A DNA stretch of 23,984 bases from a virus. Where the stretch lies: IMG/VR virus record IMGVR_UViG_3300048091_000228, positions 1 to 23,984 of that record. One strand, written 5' to 3'. A program made the position numbers and the translations under genes. Below, one piece after another: positions 6,484 through 13,017 of the stretch (positions are counted from its first letter, which is position 1; the number at the start of each line of letters is the position of its first letter). A model generated the notes under the pieces. That model did no database searches and was not told the origin of the DNA. It saw nothing but the letters and a program-made list of their open reading frames with translations.

Positions 6484-9138
6484 ATGGCGAACGTTTTTCA
6501 AGGGCAAGACATTAGAACCGAGAGCGATGTTGAGCAAAAAATAATATACAAACTTCTGACTCTCGACCCTCCGTCAGGTTTAGGTTATTTAGGTTCCGAC
6601 ATTAGAACTAAGTCGGATATTAGAAAGCTGAAAATTGACAAAGGAACCAAAGGAAAGCTTTACTTTCCCGACTACGCCATTATTACCAGCGGCCTTCCAC
6701 TCATAATAATAGAAGCAAAAACACCTGGGGAAGATTTGCGGGAGGCCATGCGAGAAGCAAGGCTTTATGCGACGGAAATAAACTCATCGTATGCTCGCAA
6801 CATCAACCCGTGCGAAATAATCATAGCGACCGACGGGCACAGTCTAGCACTAAGCTACTGGGACAAAGACGAGCCGGAAATCACAATCTCCATTGACGAT
6901 TTTGATCCATTAAGCGCGGAATTTTCTCATTTAATCGATCTCGCATCAAAGAAAAGCGCCTTACGAAAAGCTGATATCATCCTTCGCTCTATCAAAAGCA
7001 CAGCATTGTATTTCAAACCAACCCAGATGCTTGGTGGAAAAGTCATCGCAAACGAAAGTGTAGGCGAAAACTCGTTTGGAGCAAACGTATCAATAGAGTA
7101 CAAATATCTATTCAATCCCGAGACACTTGATGACAGAGCGTCTATCGCTCATAACGCCTACGTTACTTCAATAAGAAAACAATCACATATCGCGCCTATT
7201 GATAAGATAATTCGCGCAGCGTTACCCATCTCAAGTCAAGCCCGACTGATCGAAGACACTAGCACTGCTAAAGAAATAATCGAACAAGTAGCTGATTTCA
7301 GAAAAATCAAGAATGAAATTTGCTTATTGATTGGTGGCGTTGGTTCCGGGAAGTCAACCTTTACCGATTACATTCGGCTTGAGGCATTGCCTCGCCCCCT
7401 AGTTGATTCAACGGTATGGATCAATATAAACCTGAATAAAGCTCCACTCTACCGTGAGCGCATATATGACTGGGTGATAGAGCAGAGCATAGACCTCCTT
7501 AAAACGACCAACAGCAAGATAGATTTCGACAGCATTGACATCCTGAAAAAGATATATTATCGCGAAATAGGAAGAGTTGAGCGAGGACGAGCAGCTCTAT
7601 ACCCAAAAGACTCTGAAAAGTACATTGATGCGATATATAACGAAATAGAACGACTCCAGCGAAATAATCAAGCCACGCTGGACGGCATGATTAATTTCCT
7701 CTGTACTGGCGGAGAAAAATTGCTGGTAGTTGTCTTGGACAATTGCGACAAACGAAATCGAGAAGATCAGTTACTAATGTTCGATGTCGCGTCTTGGCTA
7801 AAAGACACTTTCCCATGCATGGTTTTTCTTCCGCTCAGAGACACAACCTACGATCAGTATAGAGACGAGCCGCCTCTAGATACTGTCATTAAGGATCTTG
7901 TTTTCAGAATTGACCCGCCGCTGCTGGAAAAAGTCATCTATAAAAGACTGGGTTACGCATTAAGAGTCATACAAAGTCAACACTCTAAGTTCACATACTT
8001 TCTCCCTAACAATATGAAGGTGGAGTGCGCCCGAACAGAAGTGGCGACCTACATTCAATCGATGATTTCCTCACTTTTCCAAGATACTTTTTTCAAGCGA
8101 ATCATTACTGGATTAGCTGGTCGGAACATACGAAAAGGACTGGAGATACTTCTTGATTTCTGCAAAAGCGGCCACATAGGAGAAGACGAACTTCTTAAGG
8201 CGCGTCAATCTCTGGGAGAACATCGACTCCCCAACTACCTGATCGCGAGAATCCTTTTAAAGAGCAAGCGAAAATTTTATTCAGATACAGATTCGCACAT
8301 CAAGAATCTTTTCAATTCGAACACTGAAGATTCGTTGCCAAATCCGTTCATGAGACTTTCGATTCTAACTTGGCTTAGAAGCACCTCCAGAGAATATGGA
8401 CCTAATAGAACGAAAGGTTTTCACAAAGTATCGACCTTAATTGGATTCCTTCAGTCAACTGGACACGCTACAGAAAGGGCATATTACGAAATTGCTAACC
8501 TCACGAATGCAGGGTGCATTTTGTCTGAGGCTCAGTCGCATGAGATTACTGATGAAGATCTGATCGCTATTTCTCCCTCTGGACTCATCCACCTAGACCT
8601 TCTACGTAACATTGATTACCTATCAACTATATCGGAAGATGTATTTTTTCGAGAAAATCAACCTGCGAGAAAAATTGCAGACAACTTGATTGGCAAGGGT
8701 CAGTTTAAAGTAGATAGCCGCCAGACAGCCTTGAGCAATAGTTCAACATTGATAAACTATTTGGAGTCGTACCATCAGAAATTTTTTGTCGGCCCAGCAA
8801 AGCTACTGACGGATGAATTCCAGCAAGACTTGCTAGATCTCAGCGGTTTGAAAGACTATGTAACGAAAACGTCCGAAAACGACGAAACGATTCAGCGGCT
8901 CACCAGATTCGAAACGGAATATCCGGAAGGGACACAAGTGGACGCCCAAATCGTGTCAGTTCAGAATTATGGTGTTTTTGTTGAGTTTGGGCTCCAGGGG
9001 CGGGGACTAGTTAGAAAATCTCAACAGCGCCAACAAGATACAACGCTATTTAACTCGTTTGAAACTGGAGAATGGATCAGAGTGACTATTGGAAAATATA
9101 GCGTTCAGCACAGCGGATTCACATTAACGCTCGCCTAA
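6484..9138 (+). CDS. PD-(D/E)xK nuclease / P-loop NTPase / S1-domain protein; candidate prophage defence or exclusion effector
   Basis: A large protein (884 aa from ATG 6484, which has AAGGA 7 bp upstream; an earlier ATG at 6457 gives 893 aa and lacks a good ribosome site). Numbering below is from 6457. N-terminus: HsdR-like restriction nuclease fold with Glu22/Glu26, FPDY (Asp72), then IIIEAK (Glu86, Lys88), a complete PD-(D/E)xK set, and a following EAMREARLYA helix as in type I restriction subunits. Middle: Walker A LLIGGVGSGKST (293-301), Walker B LLVVVLDNCDKR (Asp428, Asp431), and a PLRD sensor-like motif (461), as in STAND/AAA-type NTPases. C-terminus (about 823-893): S1/OB-like GTQVDAQIVSVQNYGVFVEF. 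No membrane segment. It is markedly AT-rich against its neighbours, implying recent acquisition. It sits directly downstream of cI, the lambda rexAB position, so it is probably expressed in lysogens. Domain calls are from motifs; the antiphage role is inference. Confidence 0.85.
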   Translation: MANVFQGQDIRTESDVEQKIIYKLLTLDPPSGLGYLGSDIRTKSDIRKLKIDKGTKGKLYFPDYAIITSGLPLIIIEAKTPGEDLREAMREARLYATEINSSYARNINPCEIIIATDGHSLALSYWDKDEPEITISIDDFDPLSAEFSHLIDLASKKSALRKADIILRSIKSTALYFKPTQMLGGKVIANESVGENSFGANVSIEYKYLFNPETLDDRASIAHNAYVTSIRKQSHIAPIDKIIRAALPISSQARLIEDTSTAKEIIEQVADFRKIKNEICLLIGGVGSGKSTFTDYIRLEALPRPLVDSTVWININLNKAPLYRERIYDWVIEQSIDLLKTTNSKIDFDSIDILKKIYYREIGRVERGRAALYPKDSEKYIDAIYNEIERLQRNNQATLDGMINFLCTGGEKLLVVVLDNCDKRNREDQLLMFDVASWLKDTFPCMVFLPLRDTTYDQYRDEPPLDTVIKDLVFRIDPPLLEKVIYKRLGYALRVIQSQHSKFTYFLPNNMKVECARTEVATYIQSMISSLFQDTFFKRIITGLAGRNIRKGLEILLDFCKSGHIGEDELLKARQSLGEHRLPNYLIARILLKSKRKFYSDTDSHIKNLFNSNTEDSLPNPFMRLSILTWLRSTSREYGPNRTKGFHKVSTLIGFLQSTGHATERAYYEIANLTNAGCILSEAQSHEITDEDLIAISPSGLIHLDLLRNIDYLSTISEDVFFRENQPARKIADNLIGKGQFKVDSRQTALSNSSTLINYLESYHQKFFVGPAKLLTDEFQQDLLDLSGLKDYVTKTSENDETIQRLTRFETEYPEGTQVDAQIVSVQNYGVFVEFGLQGRGLVRKSQQRQQDTTLFNSFETGEWIRVTIGKYSVQHSGFTLTLA

Positions 9139-9144
9139 TGATAA

Positions 9145-9336
9145 AAAAAAGCCACTTTCTAGTGGCTTTTTTTCAAGTCATTATCGACTCATATTTTTTT
9201 CAATTTAGGGTTACATCAAAGCTTGTATTAATCATCCACTGCCCTCTACGCATAATAATCCCTTATACCAGCCAATTCTCGAACCTGCTTCCAGCTTCTA
9301 GGTCAATCCTTGGCACAATGGCGCATTCTTGCAGCG
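9145..9336 (-). ncRNA. Candidate small RNA between a consensus promoter and an intrinsic terminator
   Basis: On the minus strand a near-perfect sigma70 promoter (9371-9343) predicts a start near 9336. The bidirectional hairpin at 9151-9166 with its T run predicts an end near 9145, giving about 190 nt. No convincing protein is encoded; a 17-codon frame (ATG in GATTATTATG, about 9259) with an AAGGGAT ribosome-site match is the best, so a micro-peptide mRNA is an alternative. The RNA would converge with the 3' end of the nuclease/NTPase/S1 gene and share its terminator. Existence of the transcript is inferred. Confidence 0.4.
9150..9173. terminator. Bidirectional intrinsic terminator after the nuclease/NTPase gene
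   Basis: GCCACT-TTCT-AGTGGC (9151-9166) with an A run before and a T run after, starting 12 bp past the TAA of the 6484 gene. It works in both directions, ending that gene and any leftward RNA from the 9343-9371 promoter. Confidence 0.85.
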
Positions 9337-9342
9337 AAAAAA

Positions 9343-9371
9343 TTATTACCCCGCAAAACCTCGATTGTCAA
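9343..9371 (-). promoter_or_regulatory. Near-consensus sigma70 promoter, leftward
   Basis: Minus strand TTGACA (9371-9366), exactly 17 bp, then TAATAA (9348-9343). This is the closest match to the sigma70 consensus that I noticed in the window, yet no recognisable gene lies downstream before the terminator at 9151. Confidence 0.65.
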
Positions 9372-9757
9372 CCCCTTTCGTATCAGTTTGAGAAGCATTA
9401 TATATTTCGCGCGCCCAAGCGTTCTGCAGACATATTGGCATAGCAGTACTCTCCCCTAGCCTCTCTACCGATTGCACATAGAGGGCATACGCCTTGTCTT
9501 CCAGCTTCCAGAGCTTACCCTACCGCTCCTCTGTATCCATCCGGAATTCTGGCCCTTAGAGGCGCCATACGGCCTTCTCCTTCTCGTGCTCCTTCTCCTG
9601 CTCCGTCTATCATCGCTCATCGTAAATCACCCGGTCGGCTGTGGGCTCGCACAAATTGTCAGTTGCAGAAGTGTTCAATGGCGGGACTGACGGCGCTTCG
9701 CATGGTGGCGCAGCGCCACGAATGGTAAGGTGCAGGCTTTATTTGGGGAGGGATACC
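9372..9757. other. Intergenic stretch without a supported gene; degenerate reading frame on the minus strand
   Basis: No intact gene is supported here. On the minus strand one frame reads like coding sequence (charged EQEKEHEKEKAVWRL, then GKLWKLEDKAYALYVQSVER, then LQNAWAREIYNA) but is broken by several in-frame stops within about 45 codons upstream of the last open block (about 9510-9340). It may be a decayed gene. The other minus-strand frame over the AG-rich tract at 9580-9605 is Arg/Ser low complexity and unconvincing. The plus strand shows only short shadows. Confidence 0.4.
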
Positions 9758-10237
9758 ATGGTTCATCGCGCACTTCTCGCAGCACTCTTTTTTATCAACT
9801 CTCTTTCAGCTAGCGCTGGAGTTTTCAGGGATGAGACGGACAGATTCACCGGAAACAGAGCTGTTACCTGGAGCGCATTACCGTCCAATGCAGAAGATTT
9901 CTCTTTTTCGACCGTCGCGCTCTACCTAAAAGGCGATTTAGTCCCTGGGTACTACAAGATCGAACTGATGACTTGGAGCGAGAGTGGGAATTTTCGGGAC
10001 TGCAACCATACGAACTGGCTTGTGGACGGAGTTCTAGACCCATATTTGGAGCTTGAATACTCGTCAGCTGGCGCGAGTTCAGCTGTAATAGAGCGCTTCG
10101 ACAAGCGAGTAGACCGCGCCAATCTCCAGCGTCTTTCCTCAGCCAAACTCATCGAGTTCCAGGTCTGCGGTACTGAGGGGAAGATTTCGCAAGACGATAT
10201 GGAAGGTATGCGCAAGGTACTCAATGCAACAAAGTAA
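9758..10237 (+). CDS. Small secreted (periplasmic) protein, unknown function
   Basis: A 159-aa protein with a clear Sec signal peptide: MVHRALLAALFFINSLSASA, with likely cleavage after residue 20. The mature part is about 139 aa, with single Cys residues near DCNHTNW and QVCGTEG that could form a disulfide, and a predicted beta-rich middle (TVALYLKGDLVPGYYKIELM). ATG 9758 is chosen for its GGGGAGGGA ribosome site; the frame continues upstream to 9641 without one. It has its own downstream terminator (10255-10280) and lies between the rex-position gene and the pL-like operators, so it is a likely lysogenic-conversion gene. I do not recognise the family. Confidence 0.8.
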   Translation: MVHRALLAALFFINSLSASAGVFRDETDRFTGNRAVTWSALPSNAEDFSFSTVALYLKGDLVPGYYKIELMTWSESGNFRDCNHTNWLVDGVLDPYLELEYSSAGASSAVIERFDKRVDRANLQRLSSAKLIEFQVCGTEGKISQDDMEGMRKVLNATK

Positions 10238-10254
10238 AATCATACACCCCATCT

Positions 10255-10280
10255 AAAGCCCGCCAAGCGCGGGCTTTTTT
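10255..10280 (+). terminator. Intrinsic terminator
   Basis: GCCCGC-CAAGC-GCGGGC (10258-10274), extended by AAA/TTT pairing and followed by a T run. It ends the 9758 gene and insulates the accessory segment from the pL-like promoter just downstream. Confidence 0.85.
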
Positions 10281-10300
10281 GTGCCAGCTGAAAATATTAT

Positions 10301-10336
10301 TAGCAGCGCTATTTACATTAAATAGCAGCACTGCTA
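10301..10336. promoter_or_regulatory. OL-like operator pair
   Basis: Two further copies of the repressor palindrome: TAGCAGCGCTATTT (10301-10314) and TAGCAGCACTGCTA (10323-10336, both half-sites perfect). Centres are 22 bp apart. They match the cro-cI sites about 4.7 kb away and control the rightward operon that ends in the integrase. Confidence 0.75.
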
Positions 10337-10340
10337 CTTT
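10312..10340 (+). promoter_or_regulatory. pL-like early promoter
   Basis: -35 TTTACA (10312-10317), 17-bp spacer, -10 TACTTT (10335-10340). The operator at 10323-10336 fills the spacer and shares its last TA with the -10, the same geometry as at pR. The downstream leader has a boxA. Confidence 0.6.
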
Positions 10341-10385
10341 TATTCGCAAGCCAGACAACAACGGCCCTGCAGCGAAAGCCGCGTC

Positions 10386-10397
10386 GCTCTTTAACAA
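10386..10397 (+). promoter_or_regulatory. boxA antitermination element
   Basis: GCTCTTTAACAA matches the rRNA-operon boxA (TGCTCTTTAACAA) in all 12 bases. It lies about 45 bp downstream of the pL-like -10, where lambda has nutL. BoxA is bound as RNA by NusB/S10 and supports processive antitermination. Confidence 0.7.
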
Positions 10398-10472
10398 CCA
10401 GCGCCATGAACGACTACCCGGCCAGTCCGGTTAGGTCACTCCCGGCTCCATCGGTGGGAGGTCAGTAAACCG

Positions 10473-10571
10473 ATGAACAAAACCGCACTTGCCTCTACCG
10501 GCGACCGGCGATCCGACAGGCCCGAAAGCCTGCCCACGCGCAGCCCACTGCGACGGCGGACGAGGTGTTGA
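10473..10571 (+). CDS. Possible 32-aa arginine-rich leader peptide
   Basis: Begins MNKTALASTGDRRSDRPESL and ends in PLRRRTRC; 8 of 32 residues are Arg. GGGAGG lies 11 bp upstream of the ATG, slightly far. It sits right after the boxA, the place of lambda N, whose RNA-binding part is an arginine-rich motif. High GC alone makes Arg-rich spurious frames common, so this is a weak call; homologues with conserved protein but drifting third positions would be needed to accept it. Confidence 0.25.
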   Translation: MNKTALASTGDRRSDRPESLPTRSPLRRRTRC

Positions 10572-10675
10572 CCGAACTGAGTGAATGACCTGGTAAGCGG
10601 GTGCGGAGTAACACGGAATTTTTCACTGATGCACCTGGTGACGGGTGCATTGGGAAAACAACCGAGGGCAGTGAA

Positions 10676-10954
10676 ATGCGTCACAGACAGTACTATCTCA
10701 CTCACGACTGCCCACACTGCGGCGCGAAAGACGCCAAAGAAGAATGGGGCGGCGCACGCATGTGGAGCACTTCGTGGGGTCATGGCTTCAGCTGTTGCAG
10801 CGAAGAATGCGGCCTCGCTTTGGCGAAGACGGTGATACCGGATCAGGATACGAAGAAGGGTCGAAAGCGTCTCAAAGCACTTTGGGAGAAGTTGGCCGGA
10901 CAAGCAGAACATGGGTTGTCTGGCGAGCCATACCCGGGCTATCCATGGCGGTAG
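10676..10954 (+). CDS. Small zinc-ribbon phage protein, unknown function
   Basis: A 92-aa protein starting MRHRQYYLTHDCPHCGAKDA; ATG 10676 is preceded by GAGGG. It has a CPHC pair (residues 12-15) and a CCSEEC cluster (about 38-43), which could form one zinc site, then a basic helix (DTKKGRKRLKALWEKLAG) and a Pro/Gly-rich tail. First well-supported gene of the rightward operon. Such small zinc proteins are common in phage early regions and often target host machinery, but I see nothing that fixes a function. An earlier in-frame ATG at 10601 has no ribosome site. Confidence 0.7.
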   Translation: MRHRQYYLTHDCPHCGAKDAKEEWGGARMWSTSWGHGFSCCSEECGLALAKTVIPDQDTKKGRKRLKALWEKLAGQAEHGLSGEPYPGYPWR

Positions 10955-11001
10955 CCAAAGAACAACCAGCGCCACGACAGCCTGTCGTTAACTGCCCGAT
11001 C

Positions 11002-11219
11002 CTCTCTATGAGAGCGCATCGGGGTGTGATTTGGAGTTTGCCTCGGCGGATCAGGGGCGCCCTGCGTGCGGGGTGGTGTCGACTAGGTAGCGCTGCCGAA
11101 ATCGACGTAATTCTTTTGGGTTCGAATCCCTACCAAATCACACCCCGATGCGGACGAAACCGCGGCCTATAACCGCCCACCTGCATCTCCACCAACTACC
11201 GAGGATTTCTCGGCAGTTG
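11002..11219 (+). ncRNA. Structured RNA candidate: tRNA-like element closed by a perfect 20-bp stem
   Basis: The arms CGCATCGGGGTGTGATTTGG (11015-11034) and its exact complement (11133-11152) enclose 98 nt. At the 3' side GGGTTCGAATCCC (11118-11130) is a textbook T-arm loop, directly followed by CCAAATC, which pairs with GATTTGG as a 7-bp acceptor would. The inner part also folds (GTCGA/TCGAC at about 11078-11105 and a CCC/GGG hairpin), but I cannot draw a canonical D-arm or an anticodon loop with U33, and no CCA is encoded. Hairpins CTCTC-TAT-GAGAG (11002-11014) and CAACT-A-CCGAG/CTCGG-C-AGTTG (11193-11219) flank it. It is therefore not a normal tRNA; a processed tRNA-like RNA or a small inverted-repeat element are the alternatives. 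Confidence 0.5.
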
Positions 11220-11539
11220 CCTTCAATCAGAGGAATGGCAGCCATGTAAACGTGAGCGATTCACCTGCGCGGCGCGGCAAGCCTGAAGGCCGGCGCCCAT
11301 CACTCATACAGGCAGCGGACAGTAGGCCGTCGATGTCACCGCGCATCGGCCGAATGCGGTAGGCCACCCCAGCGCACGAAGACAACTTGATGCTGCAAAC
11401 CCGGTCTGTCGCCAGCAGCGAGACCGGGCCACCCTTCCCGACCAATCCCGAATGCACTCCCCTCCACGCCCAACGGCAACCAGCGGAGCGGATGAGTGCA
11501 TCCGAGCTTTGTTGGATCAATCAACGAGTGGAGAAAGTC
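11220..11539. other. Non-coding stretch before the 11540 gene
   Basis: About 320 bp of GC-rich DNA. Open frames here are unconvincing: none has a ribosome site with phage-like sequence, except a possible 16-codon upstream extension of the 11540 gene from ATG 11492. I see no clear promoter, operator or repeat. Confidence 0.4.
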
Positions 11540-11863
11540 ATGAATTTTCAGCCGCCAGATCCCGAGCGTTTCGGGTCGTGCTTGACGTGCAACAGCCTGA
11601 TCGAAGAGTCGGAACAGTCCGGCGGTGTTTGCTTCGAGTGCCAATCCTCAAATTTCGGTAAAGAGCCCGCATTCCCTGTAGTCGCAAACGAATACGGCGG
11701 ACACGGTACCTGCTTCGGAATCACGGCTCGCGACTACTTCGCGGCCAAGGCGATGCAAGGCATCTGCGCCCATGCCGACACGTGGGGCCTGGCTACCAGC
11801 CAGAAGATCGCAAATTCGGCATACGAACTGGCTGACGCAATGCTCGCCGCCCGTTCCGCCTAA
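11540..11863 (+). CDS. Conserved phage protein with C-terminal 'DYFAAKAMQG...ADAMLAAR' motif
   Basis: A 107-aa protein. The N-terminus has CLTCN (residues about 14-18) and CFECQ (about 33-37), a two-knuckle zinc ribbon. The C-terminus GITARDYFAAKAMQGICAH followed by ANSAYELADAMLAARS is a motif I know from many phage and prophage proteins of unknown function (a helical pair with the ADAML-AR ending). ATG 11540 has GGAGAAAG upstream. Early operon member; the fusion of a zinc ribbon to this tail is seen here, its function is not known. Confidence 0.8.
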   Translation: MNFQPPDPERFGSCLTCNSLIEESEQSGGVCFECQSSNFGKEPAFPVVANEYGGHGTCFGITARDYFAAKAMQGICAHADTWGLATSQKIANSAYELADAMLAARSA

Positions 11864-11884
11864 CCCCAAACACTGGAGGTCGTC

Positions 11885-12163
11885 ATGCACAACTGCACCG
11901 ACACACAAGCAGTTTGCCGAGGTTGCGGGCTGAAGCTGCGCGGCTCGCCATCGTGGAAAGGCGGCCTCGCCTATCACCCCGAGCCGAAAGGTGAAGTCCA
12001 CCGCTGCCATTACGGCGGCTGGGTTTGCTCGCGCCGCTGCGACATCCGCGCCTGCGTCGAGCTTGAAGGAACCATGCCGGGGTGCGGATCGGTAAACGGC
12101 TACGCGCGCCTCTCGCCGTACGCCAAAGAAAGCATTGAGCGCCACTGGCCGGAGGCAGCATGA
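11885..12163 (+). CDS. Cysteine-rich small phage protein, probable zinc binder
   Basis: A 92-aa protein with eight Cys and several His: CRGCG at residues 11-15, then H-R-C-H (about 39-42), VCSRRC (about 47-52) and further single Cys. The spacing suggests one or two zinc-ribbon sites. The stop overlaps the next ATG by 4 bp; TGGAGG lies 8 bp upstream of ATG 11885. No membrane or signal segment. Family not recognised. Confidence 0.75.
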   Translation: MHNCTDTQAVCRGCGLKLRGSPSWKGGLAYHPEPKGEVHRCHYGGWVCSRRCDIRACVELEGTMPGCGSVNGYARLSPYAKESIERHWPEAA

Positions 12164-12357
12164 GTAATTGGATTCCGATTGGCGAGCTACCAGAGCGTGA
12201 AATCGGCGCTCGCTATCTGATGATCCTCGATGGATCCCCTCAGGCCTGCCAAGAAATAGAAATGGAAGGCACCAGCAAGCGCTGGTTTTACGGTGAGGAG
12301 AATGGCGCATACCCCATCGATGAAATCGAGTTGTTCAAACCGATCTCCACCGAATAA
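12160..12357 (+). CDS. Small acidic phage protein, unknown function
   Basis: A 65-aa acidic protein. The opening SNWIPIGELPEREIGARYLM resembles small phage proteins of the DUF551 style, which begin with a W-I/xPI/V pattern and carry aromatic residues in a short beta fold (here KRWFYGEENGAYPIDEIELF). That match is tentative. It is translationally coupled to the gene before it (ATGA overlap). An early operon accessory gene. Confidence 0.7.
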   Translation: MSNWIPIGELPEREIGARYLMILDGSPQACQEIEMEGTSKRWFYGEENGAYPIDEIELFKPISTE

Positions 12358-12376
12358 CGCCGATTTGGAGGCAACC

Positions 12377-12805
12377 ATGAACGCAGCACTGAAGATTTGT
12401 CAGGCCATGCACGACGCGCAGTTGCCTCCGATGGTGAGTGAGAGCGCGCAGGAAGTGGCTCGGGCTGAGTGGCTGTACAACGCCGCTGAGCAGTTGGCGC
12501 GGTTCGGCTGCGACGTCTCATTCCAGCGCCGCATGCGGCCGGCTCAGGGCGTCACGCTGGCCCAGCTCGCTCTGGCAGTTGATGAGCATGCAAACGGACG
12601 GCTCGCAGACTGCGGGGTCACCACGGCTTCGCTGGGGTATCTGCTGATCGGCGCCGAGCGCGGCCATGCTGACAAGGTCGCGGCCGCCGAACTGCTCGGC
12701 CCAAGCGATCACCCACTGGGCAAGCTCGGCGAAATCGCAGAGGGCCTACTTCGACCCCTTGTCGATGACGCGCTGATCGCCCAGGCCGAGGACAACGAGC
12801 TATGA
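12377..12805 (+). CDS. Phage early protein, unknown function
   Basis: A 142-aa, mainly helical protein from ATG 12377, with TTGGAGG 8 bp upstream. Its frame is open further upstream, but those codons overlap the preceding gene. Features: NAALKICQAMHDAQLPPMVS at the N-terminus, a central FQRRMRPAQGVTLAQLALAV block and an acidic C-terminus ending EDNEL. No catalytic motif that I can name. It is coupled to the next gene by an ATGA overlap. Confidence 0.72.
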   Translation: MNAALKICQAMHDAQLPPMVSESAQEVARAEWLYNAAEQLARFGCDVSFQRRMRPAQGVTLAQLALAVDEHANGRLADCGVTTASLGYLLIGAERGHADKVAAAELLGPSDHPLGKLGEIAEGLLRPLVDDALIAQAEDNEL

Positions 12806-13017
12806 GCAATCAGGTAGCACTCGCCCGGCTGGGCCTTGAAATCGCGAAGATGCGCAAGTCATGCACTCCAGTGCCGGATCGCACCTTCGTCATGGGCATG
12901 ATCGAAATGGCCGAGTTTGCCCAGATCATCGACACCCGCACTGCCAATCGTTATCGCGATGCGCTGGACGCCAAGTTCGTCGAGCGAAACGCGCATCTGA
13001 AAGGAGTTTCGGCATGA
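12802..13017 (+). CDS. Small helical phage protein, unknown function
   Basis: A 71-aa helical protein starting MSNQVALARLGLEIAKMRKS. It overlaps its neighbours by 4 bp on both sides, within a run of five coupled genes (12377 to 13443). An AAGGAG ribosome site for the following gene is embedded in its last codons. No recognised domain. Confidence 0.7.
   Translation: MSNQVALARLGLEIAKMRKSCTPVPDRTFVMGMIEMAEFAQIIDTRTANRYRDALDAKFVERNAHLKGVSA

Larger units (their letters stand above)
10341..10675 (+). other. Leader of the rightward early operon
   Basis: About 335 bp between the pL-like -10 and the first well-supported gene. It holds a boxA (10386-10397), short GC-rich inverted repeats just after it (CCGG-CCAGT-CCGG and CTCCC...GGGAG, about 10418-10460), a doubtful 32-codon frame (10473-10571), and a 7-bp hairpin ATGCACC/GGTGCAT (10629-10650) some 25 bp before the 10676 start. 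No T-rich tail follows the hairpin. The layout suits an antitermination or attenuation leader; that is inference. Confidence 0.5.

Noticed and set aside
9138-9443. A 101-codon frame after the nuclease/NTPase gene
   Set aside because: It begins inside the stop of that gene and runs through a strong terminator, has no ribosome site, and overlaps the better-supported leftward promoter.
10436-10975. Long minus-strand frame over the leader and zinc-ribbon gene
   Set aside because: Its composition is that of an antisense shadow; the plus-strand gene has Cys motifs and a ribosome site.
11028-11140. A normal tRNA gene
   Set aside because: Acceptor and T-arm match, but no canonical D-arm, no anticodon loop with U33 and no encoded CCA; kept only as a tRNA-like element.
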